A DNA stretch of 64,000 bases from Bryoerythrophyllum caledonicum (GCA_963971425.1 OZ020518.1:7047989-7111988); one strand, 5' to 3'; positions 1 through 12,034 are shown, numbered from the stretch's first letter. The notes: generated from the sequence alone by a model not told the origin. Program-made: numbers and translations.

Positions 1-447
1 TCCATCCCTTGACAATGAGTTTTATCATGGAATGACCTAACACAAGGTAGAACATAGATCCATAAAAATCTATGCAATGTGTAGTGGAACAATATGCCAT
101 TATCTTGAGTCAAAGTGTGCTGACTCTTTAACTTGAAGATCTTAACTTAAAGATCTTACAATTGAAAATAATATTGAGTTATTTCAATTAGTCTTGCAAC
201 GTCTCATCTTAGAGAGGTAGTTTTGGAGTGGCTTTGATGAAAAATAGTTTGGGGAGGTAAACTTGGTAGGGTTTCCTATAATCTCTGACTTAGATTCCGT
301 GACATGGTAGTGGTGCATACAGAGTGTACACCCAAGTATTTTAAGAGTCCAAAATTTTTTTAGTCCAAAATTTGGGCAGGATAAAAAAACATGGCACAAT
401 GTTTCAAACGTGAAATACAATATGTGCCTAGAGGAATCTACCTTAAC
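1..447. other. Gene-free AT-rich stretch
   Basis: I see no gene, RNA or recognisable element here. The short open frames have no family resemblance and no splice or promoter context. Confidence 0.5.
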
Positions 448-571
448 CCTTTAAGGACAATGGTTGACTATGGTTGCTGACAAAATCTACAAGAGTCGTG
501 GATTACATTGACACTATCAAGGAACATTGTAGATTCTGCCAGCGACTAGATTCGACCAATGTCCTTAAAGG
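448..571. repeat. Imperfect foldback hairpin (45-bp arms, 34-nt loop)
   Basis: Positions 448-492 are the imperfect reverse complement of 527-571. Both arms start with CCTTTAAGGACA and end with ATCTACAA when read inward. I count 8 differences in 45 positions, of which two would be U:G wobbles in plus-strand RNA. The size and shape fit either a small foldback transposon (MITE) or a miRNA-type precursor. No target-site duplication is obvious. Confidence 0.6.
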
Positions 572-871
572 ATTTTGTCCATAACCGACAATCGTGGGCT
601 CTATCTCGGAACATCTGTCATCTTAGATCAACTATTTCCTTGTTGTAAGAGCCCTCTATGCATAACATTCATTAATTTAATAAACCTTCTCCTTTATGAT
701 AGTCGCAAAATGTGTGGCATGATTGAGTTGTTTCCAAGAAATTTTACATTGTACTTTTTGAAAAATAAATTCCGAAAGTCTTGGCAACCATTTCTAGAAA
801 TATTTTTTGCCCGTAACGAATGTTATGTGCTTTATGTGGCGAGCGTAATCTACGATTGCTTTACTGTATCG

Positions 872-958
872 GACTTTAGGGTTTCTATGAATCTTATAGA
901 ATCATGTGGAAACACCTTACCCACCTACAATCTGGGTGCTTCCGACATTGTGCATCAA
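872..958 (+). repeat. 87-bp direct repeat, copy 1
   Basis: The segment matches 2908-2994 at 83 of 87 positions in the same orientation. The two copies bracket the degraded receptor-kinase sequence that starts at 980. They could be remnants of a longer duplication or ends of an unrecognised element. Confidence 0.75.
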
Positions 959-979
959 TCTAGGTTGAATTCTAAGTAG

Positions 980-1830
980 ATGGGCAAGTTTAGCCTCGTG
1001 GACCAGAATCTGGTGCCGCGCAAGTTCACCTACAAGGAGCTCAGCAAAACGACCAAGAACATCAGCAAGAACATCAGCAGGAGTTAGATGCAGAGAAGCA
1101 GTGGGTTCCGAGCTCTCTTTGGGCGCGCCGGTGATGGTGAAGCAGATGTGAAATGAGAGCAAGCACGGCAAGGAGAGCTTCCAAGTCGAGGGGGCCAGCG
1201 TGAGCTAGATCCGGCACTGCGAAGTGGTGCAGTTGCGAGGCTGGTGCAGCGGGGAAGTGCACCTCCTGCTCGTGTACGACTACATGTGCAACAACAACCT
1301 CAACTCATGGGCGACGCTCTCACTACTGCGCTCTTGTACCTGCACGTGGAATACGCGCGGTGCGTGTTGCACCGGTACATCAGTGAGATGGCTGGGAGAT
1401 GATCATGATGTTGTTAATACAGAATCCTTGTTCATTACTTGTACAGTAACTAAATTCATTAGATATGGGTTTAGGTCTAGATCTCACCTTCTTTGTCGCG
1501 CCTTCCGCTGTGCTCCGGCGCCTGCGCCCTCTGATGTACTGAAGGGCTTCGTCCCACCTTCAAGAATATCTTCTCTTCATCAGATGAACACCTACTTGGG
1601 TGACTTTCGGCTCGCCAGGCTGATTGATCACCAGAAGATGGAGAAGACGCACGGTGATGCTGGCGGGCACATTGGGTACATGGCGCCCGATATGTCGCAC
1701 ATGGGCAATGCCACCGAAGTGACGACGTGAACAGCTTCGGTGTCCTCATGCTGGAGATAATGTGCGGCTCGCAGCCGCTCGACATGACGGCAAGGGAATG
1801 GCGTATTGGAGGTTATGGTGTGCACACGAG
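980..1830 (+). pseudogene. L-type lectin receptor-like kinase, kinase-domain pseudogene
   Basis: The plus strand carries degraded pieces of a plant receptor kinase in correct order but in different frames. An ATG at 980 opens with the juxtamembrane-like RKFTYKELSKTTKN. Then come EVVQLRGWCSGE and LLLVYDYM (around 1220-1285), a remnant of the catalytic loop with LYLH and VLHR near 1335-1370, the activation-segment motif LGDFRLARLIDHQKMEKT (near 1595-1645; DFG has become DFR), GYMAPDM, and SFGVLMLEIMCG near 1735-1765. Stops and frameshifts separate the blocks, and the catalytic Asp of HRD is not preserved. The spacing and wording match plant L-type lectin receptor kinases. A lectin-like fragment lies 3.7 kb downstream, in the wrong order to belong to the same copy. 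It is not functional. Confidence 0.75.
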
Positions 1831-2907
1831 GCAGTAGAGATCATCCCAGTAGCCAACGTCATATAATCCGGGCCGTCATGAGTCCTACTTGAACTTCCTG
1901 CAAGCAAGTGTAGAGCCTGCGTGTGAGTACGTCGGCTACTGGGATGAACCGTGTAAGACCATTCCACATGGAAGGGACATAGGCTTTGTGACGTATTTGT
2001 CCGGTTCCTATATTCGTTGAGTTGGAGGTTGGAGCCTAGGGCCAACCTTTCAGAAATTCTGGGGCGCTCTTGCGAGCACCGCAGGGGGGTTGGAAATAGT
2101 TTTCAACCAGCAATTGACGCGTCTCGGTGTAACCTCACTGACTGCGTCATTGCCCCAAGCGCGAAGATGTCGCCCTAGCTTTTCATCTCGACCTTATGAA
2201 CCACATGCTTGCGCAATCCCTGCCAACCCTTAGGGGTTTATCTTGTTGCAGTACTGGTTCATAACTTGCTGACAGAATTATAAAATTATTCCACCTTGAG
2301 TGAAGTCGTGCTTCACCACGTAATATGAAGCAGTATTTTTACAGGGAAAGTGGACCGTGCTGGCGGCATTATACACTCATTGATCTCACTGTTCTTTTCA
2401 ATGAAGCTTTGAAATGGTTTCCTTGAAGAAGTTGGATGGCTTTGAGTGTGCAATGAGCTGAGCAGTTGTAACTTTTGTAAGCGATTAGCTCATTGAGATG
2501 TCCTCCAATATGCTCATGTGAGATAGGATTTGAAAGCGCCTGGTTGTATTCTTCATGTTTGAAACCAATATTCACACACAATTCGAGCCCGTCGCATCGT
2601 GACTGCAGAAGCCCCAAAACAATCACCGAAGACCCTGTAACACGACCTGGAAACACAACGCCAGTTTCCAAGATTTAAAAACAGTCTGCTTGTAAGATGG
2701 TACAGGAGTCGGAGAGGTGACAAAACAGGTGCGGCCCTTAAGCTTTGCAGGACACCAAACACCAAAGTTAAGTTGGACACTCCTTTCACGTCACAATGGT
2801 TGTCTAGTGCACGAGCTGTTGCAATTTTCTGACCTCGGGCACCTTGTAATTTAAATTCTTATGCTTGTCCAGTTACTGGAATGTCTAGGTTTCTCGTTTT
2901 CGTAACA
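1831..2907. other. Gene-free stretch after the kinase pseudogene
   Basis: I find no convincing coding sequence. Parts near 1831-2100 may be further kinase-tail debris, but no motif could be assigned. Confidence 0.4.
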
Positions 2908-2994
2908 GACTTTAGGGTTTCTATGAATCTTGTAGAATCACGTGGAAACACCTTACCTACCTACAATCAGGGTGCTTCCGACATTGTGCATCAA
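2908..2994 (+). repeat. 87-bp direct repeat, copy 2
   Basis: This copy is 83/87 identical to 872-958 in the same orientation, about 2.0 kb apart. See copy 1. Confidence 0.75.
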
Positions 2995-3671
2995 AATCTC
3001 GGGCACGCCCAAGATTGCAATTTACATTTTTGATTCTTGAAACTTTGTACAAAGATGCAAGAAGTTAATTGAAGCTACTTGACAAGGTGATTTTATTCTC
3101 ATTGGCGCTATAGAAAAAAAGTTATGCTATCGTCAAAACACTTTTGTCGAGGGTAGGTACTTTGAGCAACTTCAATTTAAAGTTTTTGCTACATTGAGTT
3201 ATTAAATATGAGTTATTAAAGTCATTAAATATGAGTTTTTTAATACAAGTAGCAATGTTAGTTTATTTGAAATTGCAAAAATTCCTTTCACACTATAAAA
3301 ATTTCACTCCAAGACAAGTCAAAGTTTTGCACCTTTTTTGGACAAGGTACACAAAACAAATTTCATTTCTTCATAAAAGTAGAAATTTTCATATTTTTCT
3401 CATATGATTTTTTTTCTTCTTTAAGAAGCATGAATTTTTTATTTGGCTGTTGAATTTTTTATTCACACAAGAATGAATTTTTTGATTGTCCAAGTATGGA
3501 GCTTAATAGCATTATAATACCACAAGAATGTATAAGAATTCAATGATGCCCAAGCTAGATAATATTCTAAAGGATAATGTTTATCCAACAACTGAATGCT
3601 ACAATTAAGAGACTCTAAGTTTTCTAATTCACCATAATTTATTATTTTCAACTTTGTGATATACAAACTAA
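2995..3671. other. AT-rich gene-free stretch
   Basis: The DNA is very AT-rich with homopolymer runs. I see no gene or element boundary before the MITE that follows. Confidence 0.5.
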
Positions 3672-4179
3672 GGGCCGCTTTACACATAACGCCCGAGTCA
3701 AGAGTCCGTTGGTTTCCACCAATGAGATTGCTTCAATGGCCAAAGTCCGGGTTCTCGGCCTTCACACCAAAGGCCAAAGTCCAAAGGTCGTCGTCTTCCA
3801 ATGTGCCTCCATGGCAGTACTTTTGGAGAGTTTTGGCGCCAAGGCGACAAACTGTAGAGCAGAACTTGGGTCGCCGTTTTTAGTCAAGCCAAACTTCCTT
3901 CGAGAGTCGGTCGATTTTTTCAATAAAATAATCAAAATTTGACAAGATCTGGACCGTTGGAGGAAAAAGGCTGATTTTTTGTGGCTGATTTTTTTTCACG
4001 TAATGATATGGGGTTTGGACTTTGGACTTGGGATTTGGGGCTTCACACCACAGCCGCCCAAAGGCTTCAACATATGTATTTTAATGTTTTTTTTTAATCC
4101 AAAAGTTTGGACTCTTGCCATAGTTTGGGCAGAAATTTTGATGGACAGACTCTCGACTCGGCTTGGTGTGAAGCAACCC
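3672..4179. mobile_element. Tourist-like (PIF/Harbinger-type) MITE
   Basis: The 508-bp segment starts with GGGCCGCTTTACAC and ends with the reverse complement of GGGTTGCTTCACAC. The terminal inverted repeat continues imperfectly for about 38 bp and includes GAGTC-AGAGTC on both sides. TAA flanks each end (3669-3671 and 4180-4182), the 3-bp target duplication expected for PIF/Harbinger. The interior is also partly self-complementary: AAAGTCC-rich segments near 3735-3790 mirror those near 4015-4060. There is no transposase, so it is non-autonomous. Confidence 0.65.
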
Positions 4180-4182
4180 TAA

Positions 4183-5515
4183 GGCTCCCCACATGAAGCA
4201 TTTGACACATGTCTATGCTATAACATATAACAACTTTTGTAGGCATAGTAGGCTCTCCTACTATTTTACCTTTTACAAGGAACGAAGATAATATGATCCT
4301 TGTGAAGTTGGCGTATTGCATAAAGTTAATGTTTGTTAGCTTTGTATGTATGTTAGGCCATCAATGCATAACATTTGTAATTTGAGTTTATATTTGAGTT
4401 AGGTGATGGTGGCAAATGTGGGATATAATTGAGTTGTTTCCAAGATTCAATTTCTACTATATTCATCTTTAGCTAAGACTAAACACAAAAGGGGTGATAA
4501 GATGAATTCCACAGTATATTCTTTTTTGCTAGGGCTCTTTTCTTTCTAATCCCTTTTATAATTTGTTCCTCTACTATTGCATTTTGGACCAAGGTACAAC
4601 TTGTATCATACACTAAGAGTCAGACTCGACACTATAGTGTCAAGTATATATTTATTTCTAAAGGTTGATGTTTGGCAAATCAAATATTCTTGGAAATTCG
4701 TTGTTTCAACCAAAAATAAATAAATTGAAAAAGAATTCCAAAATATTTGGCAAGTTGTTTGAGAAACCTTATTTTTTCCAAATTCAATCCTTGGGAACAG
4801 TAACAAATGCTATGTGCCTAGTGTGGTGAGCAATGATCCCAGAGTCAATTTATGAAAATTGGCAGAAATGCTAGAACTTGCACTTTATAGGAGTTTGGTA
4901 TGTCATTCAAGCATAATATAATATATGGAGATATCTTGCAGTATCTGTCTTATACTTATGTATACCCGTGGATATCATCTCAGAAAGTGGCTAAATACTC
5001 ATATTGTTGGTGATTATTCCAATTAAATTTCATTATTTTTTTCAATTATTCAGTGTACTAGTAGCGGCCAGATTTTTCTTGTGGCTTTTCAACTAATTGT
5101 AGCCAAACATTGGTATATTGCGATCCATCAATTCCTGGATCTGAATTGACAGCTGGTTATTCAAATGGAACTGAATGCATGTTCAATCAAGTCCCCTTCA
5201 AACAGAGAAAAATTTAAAGCTTCACCTTCTCAATATTGAACCATAGCCAGTCATTGCTGAGCACCGATCTTGTCTTCCATACTGTGCATTGATAGTTGCA
5301 GACGGAGTTGCAAGTTCTATTTCGAATTGCACATGATCGTGCAGGGTAATATTCCGTACGTGTGATGCCGGTAACAACTCAGTCAATGTTTTTTTTATAA
5401 AAATATAAGCGATTGGTGTCGCCGGTGCTCAGTACCTATCCTCGAGCTGCTGTGCAAGGTTACTGTAAAACTTAGGCGAAGGGTGAGGCTGAATTAAGAC
5501 GCTGCCTTAGGTGCA
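4183..5515. other. Gene-free stretch
   Basis: Mostly AT-rich. I see no coding sequence with splice or family support and no clear repeat. Confidence 0.5.
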
Positions 5516-5889
5516 GTTGCTTCTTTCGACACCGCCTTCACGTTCCAGATGAACGGTTCAGAGCTCTTCAGCAATGAGAACGGATGGTTTCAAGGAGATG
5601 AGATGGCCTTCACCTCTCTGAATTCGAAACGGACGAAACACAGCAAAGAGCCTCTGCCTCGTCAACAACGCCAGTTTCATTAAATAATGGCAAGGCGGCG
5701 AGTCGTCTCCTCGCCGCGGAGTTAGACCGCCAGACGTCAGTGATTGTAGCAACCAACACATCGGGATGGACATCGATCAGCAGCGTCAAATCCAATTGCA
5801 CATACAACCTCTGTCAGATCTACTCATGGACGTTCCAGGGCAATGGTAGCGTGTCACCGGTTGCTGTTGCAAGCAATCCTGGTGTCCTG
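5516..5889 (+). pseudogene. L-type (legume-type) lectin domain fragment
   Basis: A beta-rich legume-lectin signature is visible in shifting plus frames. It reads VASFDTAFTFQMN at 5516 onward and then GDEMAFT, where families usually have GDG(M/L)AF. Next come LAAELDRQTS (compare the usual AVEFDTRQ) near 5718-5750, NQHIGMDID in another frame near 5750 (compare NHIGIDI), and SVKSNCTYNL near 5783. At least two frame changes and a stop show decay. This is the carbohydrate-binding half expected in a lectin receptor kinase. The sequence ends abruptly at 5889 where the inverted-repeat element begins, so the insertion may have split it. Confidence 0.55.
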
Positions 5890-7126
5890 GTAAGTACGTG
5901 AAGGAGCTCAAATCCGAGCCGTCTCACAGTATACTGAACCTAAATATGTTGGAGATACCCTTTGGAACATAGCCTTTTGGAGGAATTACTTTGTGCGTTG
6001 GTTGTGCCCTTTGAACGGGTATAGGTTTGACCTAGGTACTCCACCAGACGGGTATCGGGCCGGTTTTTATTATTACAGTAAAAAACTCATGCTGTAGAGA
6101 AGTAATCATGTCTATAATTTATGATTAATGATGAAGCTTTGAAGGAAGGAATCACTCAGCTTAAGACTTCTCTGCGTAGATCAGTGACCTCGGAGTCTGG
6201 ATTTGGAAATTACTCCAAGCCATCGCAGGGTTGACAGATTTAATGCATCAGGAAGCATGGATTTCATTGTGGAGGCGGTATACCTGTGTTTCGCCACACC
6301 AATTCCCAACTTGTCCGCTCTCAGATACTTCTCTGTCTTCTATCTGGCACTCACCTTCACCTTGATCACAATGGTCGCCAACATCATCTCCATCAAGGAT
6401 GGTAAGTCTATCATAATCGACTAAACTCTCAATCAATCTAGTACCTGTAACAATGAATGAATTATTGCTGACTAACGTACACATTGAATATCATGTTTAT
6501 TTGTGGTGTCATCTTTCTTAGCTGAAGACATCTTGCTAGGGGCGACTAAGAGGTAGGTTTGTAATCACTCAATTAGAGAATTGGTGATCATGATGCCTGC
6601 AGGTATGCATGCTCCACCGAGAGAGTATTCATGCATAGATTAGCAGAGCCTGAGCATGTGTTCACCTTGTCCGACGTTGTGTGGTGCCGGCATGTCCTGA
6701 CACCACCACCAAGGTGTTGCTGTATCATCCTCGGTGATATCCATGCTGTTGTACAGTTCCTGGACACTTCCCTTGCACACAAGTTTTCCCTTGCTCTCAA
6801 ATCACGGACTGTGAGCAACAATTACTTCTTCAAGAAGATAGCGTCACGGTTCCTGTTGTGCCGCAATTTCGTTTGTGGAAGTATGTTCATGGGCACTCTT
6901 CTGCCCTTCTGTGGAGACTTTATGGAAAAATCGGAGTCATTGCTGAAGCAACAGTCGACGCTGAATTTGAAATCACAGCCTGTCGTAGTTGCGAGTCCTG
7001 GAGCACAACATATTTTGAATAATGCCAGAAGTATATTGGAGACCAGGAGAGAAATGCCAGGGTTCGTATATCCAAGTTCGGTATAGAGCCGAGACGACTC
7101 GGATCTGAGTTCCTTCACGTACTTAC
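5890..7126. mobile_element. 1.24-kb inverted-repeat-bounded segment carrying a gene
   Basis: The left end (5890 onward, GTAAGTACGTGAAGGAGCTC) is matched in reverse complement at the right end (up to 7126, GTAAGTACGTGAAGGAACTC). The first ~36 bp pair with only a few changes, and weaker pairing continues for about 30 bp more. This is the architecture of a DNA transposon, or of an inverted duplication around a gene. I could not find a clean target-site duplication. A three-exon gene lies inside and its stop codon falls in the right repeat. Confidence 0.5.
6257..7086 (+). CDS. Three-exon gene of unknown function inside the inverted-repeat segment
   Basis: Exons 6257-6401, 6522-6552 and 6603-7086 join in frame through consensus sites (G|GTAAGT, CTTAG|, AG|GTAGGT, CTGCAG|) to give 219 aa. 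The proposed start is the ATG at 6257, since the frame upstream has only a TTG. Residues about 12-42 form a hydrophobic stretch that could be a signal anchor or membrane helix. The remainder is Cys-containing and moderately hydrophobic, with no motif I recognise. The phase agreement of all three exons is the main evidence that this is real. The 31-bp middle exon is very short. It could be a captured host gene fragment, an element-encoded protein, or a decayed gene whose upstream exons are missing. No function is proposed. Confidence 0.45.
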
Positions 7127-9586
7127 AGTCTTAGTACCTACCTACTATCCACATTCTAGTTGTGGTGGAATTGTGAACTGACAACTGCATTAAATTCAAA
7201 GGATTCTAAACTTGCAAATTCTCTAGAGACTTTATGTCAACAAATGACGTAGGTATACTTGTTGGAGTGTCTGTTGCCGCTGCTGAAGCGTTGCAGAATT
7301 TGTCAGATGATTCTAGCGGTGCAGTCATCCTGAGTATTGCGTCAGTGCAAGCTCGTTCTTCGTCGATTTATCGACGATTTTCTCTGGTCTCTGATTGGGT
7401 TGCCAAGGGATGCTCCTTCATCTGCAATTCGATATTTTCCTAGGCTGCCTGTGGATACATGCATGATTTAAGAACATTTCCTGATATGTATATCACGGTG
7501 ATAGAAGAAATTTGTACCGTACACCATCAGTGTCGAAATCAGTGATCTGATCATATTGTGAATGAATTCTTGAACTTGGAGGGTCTTTATATTAAGTGGT
7601 GAAGTGGACCGTATACCATCCGATTATTTGGACTTGGAACGAGTGTAAGGATAGAATATTCAATGCTTGCTAAGTTCGAATGACAATAACTTCGTCAAGG
7701 TTTTCCTGCTTACTTCGTGTAACACGTCTTCGGAAAGGGGCCAGGCTTGCGTATAATTACGTCTCAGTAGTTTTCAGGTGAAAGAAATATGAATCGAGAG
7801 AACGGTTAGCCCAGAAGTGCAGATTGAGTTTGGGTACCATCATATAGGAACAGTCTGACATGCAAGTATATGGCATCCGAGGTACCTTGAAAATCCTTGG
7901 AATTTCTCCCCTTTTTTTTTTGTTTTTTTGAAGGAGCGCGAATCCAAGTATCCTAGTGAGCTTTCACGCACACCAACCGGAGTCTAAAGAAAGAAAATAA
8001 ATCAACAGCAATTTCTGGTTGACTGAATGTTCAGCAGTAAGCTTCTGCAGTCTTCTGGAAATGAGCGGTTCACAGAAAACGTCCTGGTGGTAAGGGAATG
8101 ACCAAATCCACGAAGTTTAAGTAGTGTGAGGAAGGTTGTGTTTTCGATTTTTCAACACTTTTCCCTTAAACGTCAGTCGGGTACATGCATGTATTTTATT
8201 CTATAGAATTAAAAAATTGTATGAAAGTTTAGCAAGACTTACACCTTTGGATTGAAGATTCTTCGGCTATCAACTTTTATATTGAAGTCATTTCAATATC
8301 TGAACATTTATATTATGTTCTTATACAATAATATACATGTGGCCGCTAGTGAGCCGTTCTAATGTTTAAGGGGTAATATTAGTCAATTTTCTCAAAGCAA
8401 TACTACCTAATCATCATTTTTTGTAGTCACCAAAAGACATCTCATATGTCCGATTTGGATAATTTTTTGAGAAAGTTATGAGGCTCCGAAGGTTGGCCAC
8501 CATTTGTAGTTTAGTCAGTGCTAATCGGACAAATGCATCCGTGAACAATAATATGCCGTTCGTTTAGACAAGTATGATTGATAGTCAATGGTGAAATCTC
8601 GACAACCAGAGATATCAGGATTTCTACTATGTGTTTATAAAGAACATTTCAACTTGCAAGCATGCATATAGTAACCACTAATATTTCCTAGTAATGGAGT
8701 TTTCCAAAAAGTCTTTGAAGAGGAAAAAAACAAAAAAGGCATGGTGAGATTTAAATATGGAAAGGAAGTGAGCAAGAGATATTTCAAGCTCCCTTTTCTA
8801 CAATATTGAAATTCATGACAATCAATGCAAGAAATGTCCTACCCAATGCAAGCTAAAACTCTCCCATAGTACCTCTAGTTTTTAATAATGAATTGACATT
8901 TAGTTCTCCCATACCTTCCCCAAGCCAAATCATCCTTGAGTCATATATTAGATCATATTGTATATGCAATTAAGCAATTTTGCCCTCACCATTTAAAAGT
9001 GCACTTGAGTACAATGGTGGCTATTGTGGGCAAAAATGCCAAAAATGCCAAAATTGCAATTTTTTTTGTTCTACTTTAAAAAAAACTAGGCTTGGGCAAT
9101 AATATTGTGTACAGTTAAAATTGTTATCAACAGAAGCTTCTTAATGGTTTTTTTAACAACTTTTTTGTGGCACTTTGTTAATTTTTATAAATATCTATTT
9201 AATACCATTGTGCAAAATTTCAAAGATAAACTATAAAGATTGTAGTGTACAAAAGACGCAATCACCAATAATCATATATAAACAACGATTGCTAATTCGA
9301 TAGAAGATATTCAAAATAGTACATGACATACAAAATGAAGAAAATAAACATAGAGGCATCTATACATGGACTCACGAATGTAATTTACCAATAGTATATA
9401 CCTCTTTACTCTATAAGATTGCTCAACAACGTCCTACATAACCCTTGCAATATACTACCCTTGCACATACACTATATAACAATTACCATGTACACAATAC
9501 ATTCATAATACTTTCAATATCTATTACATAGCATTTAAGGTTGCTTGCAAGTGGTTGTCGCCGATAGCTTTGGTTTGCATTGCGAT
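7127..9586. other. Gene-free stretch
   Basis: I see no supported gene. An open frame of 69 codons at 7234-7443 begins with ATG but has no family resemblance and is not called. Around 9020-9050 the word AAAATGCC repeats in tandem, which looks like simple sequence. The remainder is AT-rich. Confidence 0.45.
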
Positions 9587-10495
9587 CTATTCTAGTATGT
9601 GAGCCTTAGCCGATTGAAGAATGCAAATCTTGCTTTCAACCTGCGTTCCAAATACATTGTGCTTTCTCCACCGGCAAGCGCAAGTCATGGTTCTTTCCGG
9701 TTCGTCTATCCATGAAAATTTGCATGCCTCTTTCTGTATCCAGCTATGGCTCTCACCAGATGGCTTCCATAATGAATCCATGCAATTTGCATACCATTGT
9801 ACAGAGGACCTCGGGTCCTCAACAACGGCCCCTCGGATGATAGGCAACTACCAACAAACCTTCATCTTCAGTCTCTATCGGTTTTTCCCGTCTTCAATCA
9901 CCTTCCATATATAGAATGGTACATTGCCCTCTACTTCAACTCGATCAACACTTAGGGCTACAAATTGACCATAACCAATATCTGATTGTGGATTATATGG
10001 TGGAAACGAGTCGTGATTACCTCCATGAAATGCTCCTTGTTCGGCTCGTTCCTTAGCGTCGTTGCGTTCCGTTTGTTGTATCCTAGGCACTGCTTGACTA
10101 TATGGTCTTCCTCTACAATGACCAAAGTATCCTCGAGCCTTGACATTTGGAAGCATAGCCACTATCTGGTCGACGACAGTGATCTCGCAATGTGTTTTAC
10201 TTGTACTGTCCATTACATCCAAGGCTCCACTTTCAGCTGATGCGGAGTTGGAGACCTCCGAAGGCCAAAATGGTGAAGAATAATGCTTGTTGTTGTGGTC
10301 TTCGTGTGGAAATTCAGCAAGATAGGGTTTCAACCTCCCGGCCTCTTCTTTTGCATCATGGTTCATGTCCTCATGCTGCAATCTTTGAACACACATTTGC
10401 TTACATGCAATGAAGTCATCCAACGTCTTCAACTCCTGCTCATCCGCTGCAAACACTTTCGCAAAAGTTGGTCGCTCCTCTCTACTTGGCAACAA
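9587..10495 (-). pseudogene. Fragment of a transposon-type protein (C-terminal part)
   Basis: Two minus-strand blocks, 10495-9875 (about 206 codons) and 9847-9587 (about 86 codons), are in order and separated by stops. The first block ends with YGQFVALSVDRVEVEGN followed by VPFYIWKV. That resembles the C-terminal FVALRP-PFWIAQAV segment of the DUF7869-type protein at 33.4-36.1 kb. The second block has the Trp- and Cys-containing tail often seen after it. Rich in His, Asn and Glu, with no start, no upstream domains and internal stops, it looks like a relic of the same broad class of plant transposon genes. The family call rests on pattern resemblance only. Confidence 0.4.
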
Positions 10496-11290
10496 CCTCA
10501 GAGTCCTCGTTCCTACCTGTGGTCCCCATAGATCCTTGCAATAATGCTTGTGCTGTACTCGAACCTCACAAGTCCCATCTCAATTATCCATATAGAACTG
10601 TATGTGGTGTGGAAATGTTATGTCAATCAATGAATCCGGACGTCTTAGTATGTGAGGAGCAGTGAGGTTTTTCATGTAGCTTTTAAACAAATTTAAGCCG
10701 AAGAATTGCTCCAGGTGTCCAGCAATTCTTAAACTAGCTAAAATCAGTTGAAAAGGTACAAGAGAAACCTGGATGCATCAAGTATATTGAAAAAAAATGA
10801 TGAACTTCAGCAAGAATGCCGACGAGCAATCATAAATACTTCGCCCCCTTCAAAGATGATATCCACGAGTATGGCAAAGGTACACCAGTGATATTACAGG
10901 GTATCACGTACGTATCTCCATGAATTCTATGCTTGAGTAGCTTACCAAACTCCCTGAAAATGCAGGTTGTAGCATTCTGCCAATTTTCAGAAATCGCTGG
11001 TGCTATCCCTCCATTATTCGTGAAGAAATGATGACAAATACCAGAGCAAATAAATTCATCACAGAAAAAGAGATGTTCCCGAGCGGCGAAGAGTCTACAA
11101 TCTCCCTACATCAAGGGTGGGCGGCGAAAAATCTACAACCCTCCTACATATCTGGTCATCCGAAGGAAGAGCGGTGTATGAAATACGCCGAAATACGTAA
11201 GAGATACACCTAAAACGTACGAAATACGTACAAAAATCCCGTGGAACAGGCCCCACATAATGCCCGATGCTGCAGACATGAAACCTACCC
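10496..11290. other. Gene-free stretch with a short direct repeat
   Basis: Near 11080-11145 the words GCGGCGAA and TCTACAA followed by CCTACAT occur twice about 40 bp apart. Near 11180-11230 AAATACG recurs four times. I see no gene. The right part may be promoter sequence of the NAP1 gene. Confidence 0.4.
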
Positions 11291-11541
11291 TTCTCCCTCG
11301 AACTGAAAACACCGACCTCGAGATGCAGACGCTACCGACTCAACCCTAACGCCATCGCCAGGCTCACATTTTAAGGTACTGGGTTTGAAGCTAGAAGAAA
11401 TGGACTCTAGAAGTGCCAGGGTTAGGTCTAAAGCGAGCGACTACTCATCTTCCGCCTTTCTATGTGTGCAGCGTCGGCAGGCGATCAAGGTGGTGGTGGA
11501 GGAGTTCCTAATCTAACGAGTTGCAAGCTCTTCAATGTGAG

Positions 11542-12016
11542 GTACGTGCTCGCCTGTGGTCACGGGGCCCGGCGCCAGCTCATCGAACCAGAGTGAAGGA
11601 ATCCGTTTAGGCAAGTCGTGTGAGAGGAGTATGAGGAACATAACAGTTTTGTTGGATGTGAGCTAACCATGTCTCTTGATTGTGCGTGGTAGAAGTCTTT
11701 GTGGGCATTTCAATGCACATGGGTTTCTTCCGCATCAAAAGTCTAATCTGACGAGGATTTAGTGAAGAGGTTTGAGTCTTGCGATTGGTTAGGGTTAAGC
11801 TTTTTGTGGTATTTTTATGAGTGAGGTTTCTAGTTTAATGGGTCGATTTGCAATGCACTGCACATATATGGGTGGGAGCGGTCTGTTTTTTTCGGTTTTT
11901 AAATTTTTTTCCTAGTCATGGGCTTTAATCACCCACGCAATAATGAGTGTGCCATGAGTTTTGGACGAACTCATACTGAGAACCATTCTTTTTTTCTAAC
12001 ACACTGCTCTTATCAG
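11542..12016 (+). other. Probable 5' UTR intron of NAP1
   Basis: A consensus donor (GAG|GTACGT) at 11542 and an acceptor (CTTATCAG|) ending at 12016, preceded by a T-run and CTAAC, lie upstream of the NAP1 start codon. The ATG at 12035 would then be 19 nt into the second exon. The GC-richer DNA at about 11290-11541 would be the leader exon. This is inferred from splice signals only. Confidence 0.45.
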
Positions 12017-12034
12017 TGTAAAGAGTCACACGTA

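Noticed and set aside
575-979. Plus-strand open frame of 134 codons before the kinase pseudogene
   Set aside because: It runs through the 87-bp direct repeat and has no recognisable domain. The apparent start is not supported by context.
7234-7443. Plus-strand open frame of 69 codons with ATG
   Set aside because: Short, no homology, no splice context. It could be a fragment but cannot be supported.
11918-12034. Upstream in-frame ATG extending NAP1 by 39 residues
   Set aside because: The stretch contains T-runs and a good splice acceptor (CTTATCAG| at 12016), so it is better read as intron than as protein. The extension has no resemblance to NAP1 N-termini.
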